64,000 nucleotides of DNA from Candidatus Nitrospira allomarina (GTDB lineage Bacteria; Nitrospirota; Nitrospiria; Nitrospirales; UBA8639), in NCBI RefSeq assembly GCF_032050975.1, contig NZ_CP116967.1, positions 1,361,001-1,425,000 on the forward strand, read 5' to 3'. The notes under the pieces were generated by a model that had not been told where the DNA came from, did no database searches, and worked only from the letters and a program-made list of their open reading frames with translations. This document shows positions 35,619 to 44,921 of this stretch, in pieces. Position numbers and translations under genes: made by a program. Position 1 is the stretch's first letter. Every line of letters begins with the position of its first letter.

Positions 35619-35819
35619 GTGGCTGCGACTTGTCTGAACCTTATGAAAGGTGGAAAGACATTCTATGATCAAATTGATTCAGCCATCCGAGTTCATGACA
35701 AACTCTTACTGGTCCCTTCTGATCATAGCTTAAATAGTGAATGGATCCTGACAGAAATTCGGCGATGTCGAAAAGCGGAAAGCCAGCCAGGAAATGGAAA
35801 CTGTTTCGTGATTGGTTAG
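35619..35819 (+). pseudogene. TIR-domain gene fragment
   Basis: A 66-codon frame whose core GGKTFYDQIDSAIRVHDKLL followed by LVPSDHSLNSEWILTEIRRC matches the middle of bacterial TIR domains (usual form: SEHSMxSEWVxxEIRRA). The first strand of the domain is missing and the end stops after a few residues, and no ribosome site is visible, so this is a decayed fragment. TIR proteins of this kind often act in NADase-based defence or signalling. Confidence 0.65.
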
Positions 35820-36107
35820 TGAATATGAGCATCACCCCAGTAGGTATTTACTGCTCACTCATACTTTAAAAAACCACCGGAGGGATACAGTTTTTTACGG
35901 GATAGATATAGGTACTTAGTTTTTATACGTATATCCTATATGTTCCCCAACCATCCACCACCCCTCCGTTTTTCGTTGCTTATTAAGCTGAAAAGTGTAA
36001 AGTAGTGAAACGTTTTCCCTGCTATTTAAGAAACCAATTTTGGCTTTTTGAATGGATCATTCCGCATTTCCAGGCCTAGTTTTATATATAAACAGAGGGG
36101 ATGATTA

Positions 36108-39100
36108 ATGATGAGATTCCTCCAATATTTATTCCTAGTCCTCGCTTCCGGAAGTTTTTTAATTCTTCCAAGCTGCACAACCAATGAACCCGATTTCTAT
36201 AAGGCTCTTAATCCTTCCTTTCCTTCCCCCCATTCCACTTTTTCCCATACACCATTAAGTTTTGAAGCCAACCAAGGACAGACGGATTCCCATGTTCAAT
36301 ATCTCTCACGTGGAAACGGCTATAATCTCTTTCTTACGTCAAATGAAGCGGTATTAACCTTAACTAAAGCTGACCAAACAAACACAGGAACAGCTGAATC
36401 TGCAAACAAATCCGAGCCGAGGAGGACCGCCACAGTACGGATGCAGCTGGTGACTAGTAATCCTTTTCCAACCATTGCTGGAGAAAGGAAGCTTTCGGGA
36501 AAGGCGCATTACTTCAAAGGAAACGATCCCAATAAATGGCAGAAGAATGTATCGACTTATGCTCAAGTACGGTACGCAGAAATTTATCCGGGAATTGATT
36601 TAGTGTACTACGGCAATCAGCAGCAATTGGAATATGATTTCATAATAGCCCCTGGAAAAGATCCAGCAAGCATTACGATTAACTTCCAAGGTGTGGATAC
36701 CCTCAACATTGACCCCAATGGTGATTTGTTATTGCAGACTCCAGGTGGAACTATTCGCCAACGGAAGCCTGTCATCTATCAGAAAATTAATGAGAAAAAA
36801 CAAATTATCCGAGGACACTATCTTGTAAAAAGTTCACATCAGGTTGGGTTTCAGGTGGAAAAATATGATCCCACAAAAGCCCTAATAATAGATCCAGTCA
36901 TAAGTTTCTCCACTTATTTGGGTGGGAGCAAAACCGAAAGGCTTCAAGCAATTGCAGTAGATTCTAAAAAGCAGGTGTACATCACCGGACATACCCTTTC
37001 CACAAATTTCCCTACTGCCAATCCAATCCAGGCATCCAATATGGGGGGCTCTCCCTCCGCACCTGATAGTTCTCAAAGCGATGTTTTTATAGCAAAGTTT
37101 ACAGCGGATGGTTCGGAACTAATCTATTCCACCTATTTAGGCGGTAGCAATATCGACGAAGGGCGAGATATTGCAGTAGACGCGGATGGAAATGCTTATG
37201 TGACGGGAAGGACTTCATCCGACAATTTTCCAATTATGAATCCCTTTCAGGGTACAAAAGCCGAAAGTGCAGACGCCTTTGTAACCAAATTAGCCTCCGA
37301 TGGATCGTCTCTCATTTATTCAACATTTTTAGGGGGTAGTAGTCATGAAGAACTTTTTCTTTTCGGACACGATGCGGCCACCGGGATAGCAGTTGATGCT
37401 GCCGGAAGCGCGTACATAACAGGCTTTACGGGGTCTGATGATTTTCCATTAAAAAATGCTATTCAGCCTCAGAATGCAGGTGGGTTTCTCGCTTCGGGTC
37501 CTGGCGGAGATGCCTTTGTGACCAAGTTATCTCCAGACGGAACCGCGCTGATCTACTCCACTTATTTGGGCGGAGGGGTTAATCCAGAGGGATTGGTGGA
37601 TCAGGGGTATGATGCTGGTATGGCTATAGCCGTAGATCGAACAGGCCATGCCTATATAACGGGGGTGACAGTTTCCGATTTCTTTCCAACTGTCAACGCA
37701 TTCCAGGAAAATTTGTTGGGTTATAGTGATATCTTTTTAACAAAATTGAGTCCGGATGGGTCCGCATTTATCTATTCCACATATTTGGGTGGGAGTATTG
37801 GTCCCATTGACGGCTTAGAATCCCACCTGGAACAGGCAACAGGAATAGCCGTCGACGATGCCGGACATGCCTATTTGGCCGGATGGACCAATTCAAATGA
37901 TTTTCCAACTGCCAATGCTTTGCAGTCCGATGCCCTGGAATCTAATACAAACTTCACACAGCAGGCTGGTTTTGTTACTAAATTCACCATTAATGGATCA
38001 GGTCTAATTTACTCGACCTACCTGTCGGGTTCGGAGCCATTTAGGGATCAAGCCAACGCCATAGCGGTTGACGCTGCCGGAAACGCCTATGTAACGGGAC
38101 AAGCTGCATCTTCTGACTTTCCGACCACTCCAGACGCAATTCAAAAAACCAAATCTGGTTTTCAAGCCGCTTTTGTGACTGTAATCACTCCTGATGGTTC
38201 GGCGCTCAGCTATTCCAGTTACCTTGGAGGATCAGATAATGATAGCGGGATAGATATTGCACTAGATTCTTCGAGAAATATTTATGTGGCAGGACAAACG
38301 GAGTCAACGGATTTCCCAATCATGAATCCATTTCAAGCCTTTAATGCTGGTGTAATTGACGGATTTGTAATGAAAATAGCCACAGATAATATTGCTCCAA
38401 CAGTAGAAGCAGGACCTGCGCAAACAATAATTTTGCCCAATATAGCCAATCTTAATGGCTCTGTCTCGGATGATGGGTTACCGGACCCTCCAGGCACTGT
38501 TCTTACTATCTGGGAAAAGGTTAGTGGTCCTGGAACAGTGACATTTGCTGATCCCTCAGCAGTCAAAACCACCGCCAGATTTAGTCTCCCTGGCACCTAT
38601 GTGGTGCGTCTTACGGCTGATGATGGAGATTTAACCGCTAGTGATGAAATATCCATAACCGTTAATCCTCCGCCTCCGCTTATAAACCAAGCGCCAATGG
38701 TGGATGCGGGTCCAATGCAAACGATTTTCCTTCCTGGCCAGGCCCTGCTTAATGGAACAGTGACGGATGACGGCCTACCGAATCCCCCAGGTACTGTAAT
38801 GACGACTTGGAGTAAGGTCAGTGGCCCCAACGTTGTGGCATTTGGCAATCCAAATGCCGTAGATACCACCGTTTTGTTTTTCAGCGCGGGAACGTATGTG
38901 TTGCGGCTGACTGCATCGGATGGTGCACTCTCCAGGAGTTCGGATGTCACCATCACAGCCAGAGATCAGGGAACCAGTTCACCGAGCAGTGATGTGAATG
39001 GGGATGGCAAGGCAGATATCGTGTGGCGCAATACCAATGGCATGGTCGCGATCTGGCTGATGAATGGGGTGACAATCACCTCAACTGGTTTCCCAGGAGG

Positions 39101-39860
39101 AGTCGCAACCGAATGGCAGATTAAGGGTGTGGGTGATGTGGATGGGGATGGCAAGGCGGATGTCATTTGGCGCCATGGCACCAGTGGCGCCACCGCGATC
39201 TGGTTGATGAATGGGGTGACCAGGAGGTCCGTAGGTTTTCCGGGCAGCCCGTCGACGGATTGGGAAATTCAAGCCGTCGGTGATGTCAATGGTGATGGCA
39301 AAGCGGACATCGTGTGGCGCAACAGTCGTGGGGCCACAGCAATCTGGTTCATGAACGGGCCAACGATTGCCTCCGCTGGCTTCCCCGGTGGAGTGCCCTT
39401 GGCTTGGCAGATTAAGGGCGTAGGTGATGTGAATGGGGATGGCAAGGCGGATGTCATTTGGCGCCATGGCACTAGTGGGACAGTGGCGATATGGCTAATG
39501 AATGGGCTGACGATCACTTCAGTTGGTTTTCCGGGGAGCGCGCCCAACATTTGGACTGTCAATGAGGTAGATGATGTGGATGGGGATGGCAAGGCGGATG
39601 TCATTTGGCGCCATGGCACCAGTGGCGCCACCGCGATCTGGTTGATGAATGGGGCAACGATTGCGTCCTCCGGCTTCCCTGGTGCCATGCCCTCGGAATG
39701 GAAGATTGAACAGGTTGGAGATGTCGATGGGGACGGCAAAGCGGACATCGTGTGGCGGAATAGCCGTCCAGGTGAAGTAGAGGTGTGGATCATGAATGGC
39801 TTGACCATCACCACCAAGGGTTCCCCAGGGACCGCCTCCACAGGCTGGGAGATACAATAG
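36108..39860 (+). CDS. Large lipoprotein: SBBP beta-propeller repeats, two PKD-like domains, FG-GAP/VCBS-type repeats
   Basis: A 1250-residue exported protein. The lipoprotein signal ends LILPSC-TTN. After an N-terminal region containing LSFEANQGQTDSHVQYLSRG (DUF7948/SBBP-type leader), residues about 270-770 hold SBBP repeats (YSTYLGGS...DIAVDADGNAYVTG) expected to form a seven-bladed propeller. Two Ig/PKD-like domains follow (about 770-955). The C-terminus (about 960-1250) has six to seven repeats of the type DVNGDGKADIVWRN...VAIWLMNG, with Asp-rich loops that probably bind calcium. It shares this last module with the proteins at 44.9 and 48.6 kb. A surface or extracellular matrix role is likely; no enzyme motif is seen. 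AGAGGGGATGATTA precedes the ATG pair. The first two thirds look more AT-rich than the C-terminal module. Confidence 0.85.
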   Translation: MMRFLQYLFLVLASGSFLILPSCTTNEPDFYKALNPSFPSPHSTFSHTPLSFEANQGQTDSHVQYLSRGNGYNLFLTSNEAVLTLTKADQTNTGTAESANKSEPRRTATVRMQLVTSNPFPTIAGERKLSGKAHYFKGNDPNKWQKNVSTYAQVRYAEIYPGIDLVYYGNQQQLEYDFIIAPGKDPASITINFQGVDTLNIDPNGDLLLQTPGGTIRQRKPVIYQKINEKKQIIRGHYLVKSSHQVGFQVEKYDPTKALIIDPVISFSTYLGGSKTERLQAIAVDSKKQVYITGHTLSTNFPTANPIQASNMGGSPSAPDSSQSDVFIAKFTADGSELIYSTYLGGSNIDEGRDIAVDADGNAYVTGRTSSDNFPIMNPFQGTKAESADAFVTKLASDGSSLIYSTFLGGSSHEELFLFGHDAATGIAVDAAGSAYITGFTGSDDFPLKNAIQPQNAGGFLASGPGGDAFVTKLSPDGTALIYSTYLGGGVNPEGLVDQGYDAGMAIAVDRTGHAYITGVTVSDFFPTVNAFQENLLGYSDIFLTKLSPDGSAFIYSTYLGGSIGPIDGLESHLEQATGIAVDDAGHAYLAGWTNSNDFPTANALQSDALESNTNFTQQAGFVTKFTINGSGLIYSTYLSGSEPFRDQANAIAVDAAGNAYVTGQAASSDFPTTPDAIQKTKSGFQAAFVTVITPDGSALSYSSYLGGSDNDSGIDIALDSSRNIYVAGQTESTDFPIMNPFQAFNAGVIDGFVMKIATDNIAPTVEAGPAQTIILPNIANLNGSVSDDGLPDPPGTVLTIWEKVSGPGTVTFADPSAVKTTARFSLPGTYVVRLTADDGDLTASDEISITVNPPPPLINQAPMVDAGPMQTIFLPGQALLNGTVTDDGLPNPPGTVMTTWSKVSGPNVVAFGNPNAVDTTVLFFSAGTYVLRLTASDGALSRSSDVTITARDQGTSSPSSDVNGDGKADIVWRNTNGMVAIWLMNGVTITSTGFPGGVATEWQIKGVGDVDGDGKADVIWRHGTSGATAIWLMNGVTRRSVGFPGSPSTDWEIQAVGDVNGDGKADIVWRNSRGATAIWFMNGPTIASAGFPGGVPLAWQIKGVGDVNGDGKADVIWRHGTSGTVAIWLMNGLTITSVGFPGSAPNIWTVNEVDDVDGDGKADVIWRHGTSGATAIWLMNGATIASSGFPGAMPSEWKIEQVGDVDGDGKADIVWRNSRPGEVEVWIMNGLTITTKGSPGTASTGWEIQ

Positions 39861-40208
39861 GGCGAAAGAATCATATCTTTCCGTATACGTTTCCAAGAGC
39901 CTGGCTCCTCACCGTGCTGGGCTTTTTTGTTTGCGGCAACGTTGAATCGAGCGCATTCTGTTTCCCCGTGGTGAGGACGTGCGTCAACATCTGAGTACGA
40001 GGGCCTCTTTTGGAGTCCGGTTGTGAGAATGGAGGTTCCATCGCTCAAGCAGACCGGGGGGTAAGCCCATTTCTGTTTTTGATATTTCCTTCGGTCAGTA
40101 TGTGAAATTCACTGGAGAGCCACCTTATAGCTGATTAGAGGTGACCCGTCAGGGTAAAATGGAAAGTGAGGGTGGTCATCGACCGGATCTTTTTTTTTCA
40201 GGGCACCT
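39861..40208. other. Intergenic region
   Basis: No gene, clear terminator or repeat was recognised in the 348 bp between the SBBP lipoprotein and the DUF6279 lipoprotein. Confidence 0.4.
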
Positions 40209-41075
40209 ATGAAAGATTTGGGTTTCCTCCATCGGTCATATTGGCGGGGGTTGTGTAGAATTCTGCTTTTGTGCCCCTTGTTGGTTTCCTGTAACACTCT
40301 CCACATCACGTATTCGACGGCTGATTGGATCCTCTTATGGAAACTGGATAGGTATTTTGATCTGTCTGCCTCTCAAGAAAATTATTTGGATCTCCAGGTC
40401 GAGGCATTTCATGTCTGGCATCGACACCATCAACTTCCCCTGTACGCCCAATTTCTGGCTCAAATAGATGAATTTTCAAAAAATGAACTGAGTCAGGCAG
40501 AGCTGGAGAACATCTTTGCGTCTGTTGAATACTTTCGTGTTCATCTTGCCAGGCGAGCCTCTCCACCGGGTGCGGAATTTTTAGCCACTGTCACGCCTGC
40601 CCAAATACGTCATTTCGAAGAAATGTTGGATCAAGACTATCGACGGCTTGTGTCCGATATCGGAGACGACCCGGAGATGCGTTTGGATAAACGCATGGCA
40701 ACCACATCGGAAACCCTAACCATATGGGTGGGAGAGTTGTCGGTGGACCAAGAGACATATATTCGTGAGAGAATGAGGAAAATCCCTGATACCACGGATG
40801 TGTGGCTGGCCCATCGCAAAAGGCGGCAGGAAAAATTGCTTGACCTTCTTCGTTCCGCTCATGATCCGTTTAGCTTGGAACAGGGTCTCTTTCAGTGGCT
40901 GGCCGACTCCAAGACCGGTGCCACGGAGGAATATCTCGTGGTCTCCAGGGAATGGCGTGAAGGAGTTCAACGGGCCGTCTTGGACATTGACCGGATTCTG
41001 ACCGGGGATCAGCGGGCACATTTCTCCAGGAAGCTGCAAGGGTTGATCCACGATATACATGGATTGATCGGGTAG
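40209..41075 (+). CDS. DUF6279-type lipoprotein
   Basis: A 288-residue protein with a lipoprotein signal (basic start, hydrophobic ILLLCPLLVSC, Cys28) followed by the DUF6279 pattern: ITYSTADWILLWKLDRYFDL, SQENYLDLQVEAFHVWHRHH and QLPLYAQFLAQI. The remainder is helical. These lipoproteins occur in many Gram-negative bacteria and have no known function. The start ATG at 40209 puts the basic residues in the expected place. It is followed closely by a small membrane frame and the DUF427 gene, possibly co-transcribed. Confidence 0.85.
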   Translation: MKDLGFLHRSYWRGLCRILLLCPLLVSCNTLHITYSTADWILLWKLDRYFDLSASQENYLDLQVEAFHVWHRHHQLPLYAQFLAQIDEFSKNELSQAELENIFASVEYFRVHLARRASPPGAEFLATVTPAQIRHFEEMLDQDYRRLVSDIGDDPEMRLDKRMATTSETLTIWVGELSVDQETYIRERMRKIPDTTDVWLAHRKRRQEKLLDLLRSAHDPFSLEQGLFQWLADSKTGATEEYLVVSREWREGVQRAVLDIDRILTGDQRAHFSRKLQGLIHDIHGLIG

Positions 41076-41199
41076 GCAAACAAGACACACCTGGGAGTTT
41101 GATCGACCCGCCCGCGTGCCGGTCATGAATGATCCTTCGAAATTGAGGAAGCCAGGGGCGTTGAGATATTCCAATCACAGAGGGTCTTTCGAACAACTT

Positions 41200-41307
41200 A
41201 TGGCTCCCATGTGGTACAAAATTGTTCTTGCAGTTTTGGGCTGTCTTCTCCTCGGTGAATTGTTGATAATTCTGTGGGCATCTTGGGCCATTCTGACCTT
41301 TAAATAA
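41200..41307 (+). CDS. Possible single-pass membrane miniprotein
   Basis: A 35-residue frame, MAPMWYKIVLAVLGCLLLGE and then a hydrophobic stretch, forming one clear transmembrane helix with a short polar end. An in-frame extension to 41116 adds a basic leader. No good ribosome site is visible for either start, so the case rests on hydrophobicity and position between two like-oriented genes. No family recognised. Confidence 0.35.
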   Translation: MAPMWYKIVLAVLGCLLLGELLIILWASWAILTFK

Positions 41308-41361
41308 CCGGATGAGAACGATGATGCCCCAATCACTTTTCCGGAAAACCTTGGGAACCTT

Positions 41362-41919
41362 ATGACCCAACATGTGCCTGAATGGTTACGGGCGGCTCGT
41401 TCCAAATGGCAATATCGTGGACAGGAAAGACCGCCATTTGCGGAAAAGCCGTCTCCTGGCCAGGAATCCGTTTGGGATTATCCGAGGCCACCTCGTCTGA
41501 TACCTGATCATCGCCGAGTGGTGGTCCGTATTCGGGAGAGGGTTCTGGCTGATTCCAGCTCCACGTTTCGATTTTTGGAGACGGCGAGCCCTCCGACTTT
41601 TTATCTTTCCCCCGCAGATGTGGATGTGTCCGGTCTGGTTCTTACGTGCGCTTCATCTCTCTGTGAATGGAAAGGAACCGCTCAGTATTGGATACTGGCA
41701 GAAGGTCAGAATGAGGGGGATCCGGTTGCCTGGATATATCCTCATCCTTATCCGGGATTTGAATCCATCGCCGGATATTTTTCCTTCTACCCCGGTCGCG
41801 TGGAATGCTACGTCAATGATGAGCGTGTGCTGCCCCAACCGGGCGGGTTTTATGGAGGATGGGTGACCAGGGAAATTGTTGGCCCGTTTAAAGGCCTAAC
41901 GGGTACGGGGGGATGGTAG
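41362..41919 (+). CDS. DUF427 domain-containing protein
   Basis: A 185-residue cytoplasmic protein. Its C-terminal ~130 residues match DUF427: RRVVVRIRERVLADSSSTFR, then PPTFYLSPADVDV, CEWKGTAQYW and WIYPHPYPGFESIAGYFSFY, ending GGFYGGWVT. The aromatic-rich barrel is conserved but its ligand and role are unknown. The N-terminal ~45 residues are Pro-rich and variable. No catalytic motif is evident. Confidence 0.9.
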   Translation: MTQHVPEWLRAARSKWQYRGQERPPFAEKPSPGQESVWDYPRPPRLIPDHRRVVVRIRERVLADSSSTFRFLETASPPTFYLSPADVDVSGLVLTCASSLCEWKGTAQYWILAEGQNEGDPVAWIYPHPYPGFESIAGYFSFYPGRVECYVNDERVLPQPGGFYGGWVTREIVGPFKGLTGTGGW

Positions 41920-42343
41920 GGGCGGCACGTTTCCATAACAAATTTTCTCAACAGAGTTGACCGAACAGGCAAAAGAGTTTGAAAATTTAGAAGAGAGTAG
42001 ATCGAGAGGAAGGCAAGGAATTGGTTCCCATCGATCACCTCAAAAATTAGTCCGACGACAAAGTCTTTTAAGGTTACCGTGAGGTTTCGGGTTAGCGGAC
42101 AGGAGATCTCATGTCTCCTTTCCTGTCAGACCATGCTGGCGAACCAGTTGTGATGCGTGATCTCCACTGTACATTCGAAACCCGTCACCCGTCACATTCA
42201 TTTTTACAACGCAGGCGAATCTGTTTGTGTGGGTACGTTTTCTAGGCCACACACTTTCATCGCGTGGCTAAGGCTACGTAAGATATGTTTTTGGTAAAAA
42301 AAGACCTCCAGCAGGAAACTTCTAATTATAAAAACTTTACCTG
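41920..42343. other. Intergenic region
   Basis: The 424 bp between the convergent DUF427 and opgD genes show no recognisable gene. The inverted-repeat element described next occupies the opgD end. Confidence 0.4.
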
Positions 42344-42439
42344 TTGGGAGTCTGTCGGACTTTGGGAATCGATAACGAAAATTTCCCCTCGCTTAGGCAC
42401 TTTTGGAGCCTATTCATCAGAAGTTCGACAGGCTTCTAG
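42344..42439. mobile_element. Decayed copy of the CTAG-ended inverted-repeat element
   Basis: The ends GAGTCTGTCGGACTT and AAGTTCGACAGGCTTCTAG are imperfect complements and match the 19-bp ends of the element at 13568-13736 with a few changes. The interior is shorter and different. Its right CTAG contains the opgD stop codon, exactly as the other copy does for aroK. Confidence 0.65.
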
Positions 42440-44040
42440 TCATAGCTAAAGGGCAGGTATTGGTAGAGCCAGGTTTCGGTCAGTGTTCGATCTCCAAGTT
42501 TGAGAAAGAGGCGGAGATTGACCGGCTCCTTGCCTTCCACATAGAGATCGAAAAACGCTCGCCAGCTCCTCGTGCCGACTATCTGCAGCGCGTATTCGTT
42601 GTCGATTCGGCCCTTGGACGTGCTGATGACCGGTTGAACCTTGTCCAGCTTTTCGACCTCATTGAGCGGCCCACCCTCGAAGTCGATCACGAATTTCCGG
42701 CCGCCTTTCGGGCGCGGCTGCCCGGGAATACCTGCATTGCCGAGTCGGGTATGGTTGACCCGTGCGACGGCTTCTGACAGATAGGGCTCGGTTGCCACCC
42801 AATGGAGCCGGTAGGCGTAGTGCCACTCGGAGCCTGCCTGCACCGGTTCCTTCGGCAACCAATAGATGACGATGTTGTCATGGATTTCGTCGTCAGTCGG
42901 AATTTCGATCAATTGGATTTCGCCTTCGTTCCACTCACCTATTGGCTCGATCCAGACACTCGGTCTCCGGTCATAGAATACACCGTCATCCTCATAGTGA
43001 TAGAAGGCGCGATCCCTCTGCAGCAGCCCAAAACCCTTGGGGTTCGTGTCGACGAAGCTGTTGGTCATGACGGATGTCGGGTTATTGAGTGGGCGCCAAA
43101 TACGTTCGCCTGCGCCCGTCCACATCGCCAGACCGTCGTTGTCATGAATTTCCGGCCTCCAGTCCCTGATCTGATGGCGATTGTTCTCGGCATACCAGAA
43201 CATACTGGTCAGCGGAGCGACCCCCAGGCGTTTGATGTCCTGGCGTGGATAGAGGTTGGCGTCGATATCCATGACAATCTGCTGGTTTTTAATACAGACC
43301 ATGCGAAAAGCCCCAGTCACACTCGGCCCATCCAGCAGGGCATAGATCACATATTCCTTGCTGTCCGGGGCTCCTGGTTCCAACCAAAATTCGGTGAATC
43401 GTGGAAATTCCTCCGGAGTGGGGAGGGCCGGGTCGATCGCCACACCCCTTGCCGAAAGGCCGTATTGATTGAGTTCCCCGGAGCTGCGGAAATAAGAGGC
43501 GCCAAGAAACGCCATCCAATCAGTGGTCGCTCCTGGTCCATCTTGGAGGCGAAAGCCGGAGAAGCCAAGATCATCTGGGAAGATTTGGCCGAGACTGGTT
43601 CCGCTGAAGGTGTAGTACTCGGAACGGTAGAGAATTTCTCTGGATTGACCATCCTCAAGCGCATGAATCTTTACAGGCACTTTGAAATACCGGCCAAGAT
43701 GGAAGAATTGAGCAGGAAAATTCACGCTACCGTCCTCGCCCAGGCCCCGCTCGCGTTTAAAGACGATCTGCTGAAAGGCGTCGTAGTCGATCGATTCCAA
43801 GACTTCGTCATGACGGACCAGCGGCTCCTCATAGGGCCTGGTGGCCATCGTCTTGGCGTGTTGCTTCAGCTCATCAAATGAGAAAGGTTTGGCCGTACCA
43901 AACTGGATTCCGTAAGTCCCGGCTCTACTTCGCGCCTGCGGGAGTCCAGCCAAGGCACCAAGAGCGCCCATCACCAAGAGGAACTGTCGGCGATTCAGCA
44001 TATCCGGGCCACCGGATATGCTAGGAGATTCGAGGGGCAA
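42436..44040 (-). CDS. opgD: Periplasmic glucan biosynthesis protein (OpgD/MdoD-like)
   Basis: A 534-residue exported protein with a twin-arginine-type signal (NRRQFLLVMGALGALAGLP). The body matches the OpgG/OpgD family: FSFDELKQHAKTMATRPYEE, YRSEYYTFSGTSLGQIFPDD, GVAIDPALPTPEEFPRFTEF, DDGVFYDRRPSVWIEP and the C-terminal Ig-like domain. The Tat-type signal favours OpgD over OpgG. OpgD trims or shapes osmoregulated periplasmic glucans after OpgH synthesis; no opgH is in the window. The TTG at 44040 is preferred because GGAG lies five bases upstream; an ATG 13 codons later lacks a ribosome site. The stop TAG is part of the inverted-repeat element's terminal CTAG. Confidence 0.92.
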   Translation of the reverse strand: MPLESPSISGGPDMLNRRQFLLVMGALGALAGLPQARSRAGTYGIQFGTAKPFSFDELKQHAKTMATRPYEEPLVRHDEVLESIDYDAFQQIVFKRERGLGEDGSVNFPAQFFHLGRYFKVPVKIHALEDGQSREILYRSEYYTFSGTSLGQIFPDDLGFSGFRLQDGPGATTDWMAFLGASYFRSSGELNQYGLSARGVAIDPALPTPEEFPRFTEFWLEPGAPDSKEYVIYALLDGPSVTGAFRMVCIKNQQIVMDIDANLYPRQDIKRLGVAPLTSMFWYAENNRHQIRDWRPEIHDNDGLAMWTGAGERIWRPLNNPTSVMTNSFVDTNPKGFGLLQRDRAFYHYEDDGVFYDRRPSVWIEPIGEWNEGEIQLIEIPTDDEIHDNIVIYWLPKEPVQAGSEWHYAYRLHWVATEPYLSEAVARVNHTRLGNAGIPGQPRPKGGRKFVIDFEGGPLNEVEKLDKVQPVISTSKGRIDNEYALQIVGTRSWRAFFDLYVEGKEPVNLRLFLKLGDRTLTETWLYQYLPFSYD

Positions 44041-44918
44041 GTGTTCTCCAGGAGCTGTTTTCTGTGCGAGAGAGGAGATACCGGTGCCGACACCACAGAA
44101 TATTCCTCCAAAGTTTGCGGAGCACGAACAGGCAAACCCAAAATAGGGGGACTTTTAAGAAAACAGATACCCACAGTCATTTTTTGAACTCCGTTGAGGG
44201 TTCCGTTTCCGACCCTCGGTTGGACATTTGATGATAGAATATAACCGGATTTTGGGAGGATCAGATAAATACCAAAGAACTCATCGGAGGGTCAATCGGC
44301 GCGGGACGAGGATCGGAGGGGAAAATGCGAAAAGAACTCATGTGTGTGTGCGAATTTTGAAGATATTTTTAAGGAGGACTGAAAAACGCTATTCAGGATG
44401 GTCACACGAGGCACCATGGGAAGCATTCGAATGGCATTCTTCATGGCATCCCGTTCTCTCTTTACTCTTTTGGATTGATTTATCTGCATGACTCGCCTGG
44501 GTCGGTGGTTTTCCCATGAATAGAGAGAAACGCGGTTCAGAAAATTATCGGAATGGCGTTTGGAGATGATCATGAACAAATTGGTCAACAGGTCAATAGA
44601 ATGTTCCCTCAAAGCATATTTTTTAGTTCCATTAATATGTAGAATGATGTAGACTACGACATCTTACTTCATAATTAAGCTGAGTTATCGTGTACCAGGA
44701 TAGTGTCATGCCCCCAACGTCCTTTCCTGACATGCCTACCTGCCTGATTCAGGCAATTCCCAAACTATTTTTATATATTCCTCAGGATCAAGGCTTCCCT
44801 GATCCGAATCACGACGCCTTGAATATTAATTGAAATGCCATATACGGTGGATAGGAATGCCTTTTTGTTAAACAGATAGCCTGAAGATATGTAGAAGCCT
44901 TAGGCGCTCTAGAGAATA
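44041..44918. other. Long intergenic region
   Basis: About 880 bp between divergent opgD and the repeat-protein gene. Short frames on both strands (for example 44292-44612 minus) show no domain or good ribosome site. The stretch 44600-44900 is AT-rich and presumably holds the promoter of the downstream gene. Confidence 0.45.
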
Positions 44919-44921
44919 TTG

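Noticed and set aside
42802-43881. A 359-codon plus-strand frame
   Set aside because: It lies fully antisense to opgD, which has clear family motifs; no domain is visible in the antisense product.
44292-44612. A 106-codon minus-strand frame in the gap before the InlB-B-type repeat protein
   Set aside because: No domain, poor start context and unlikely composition.
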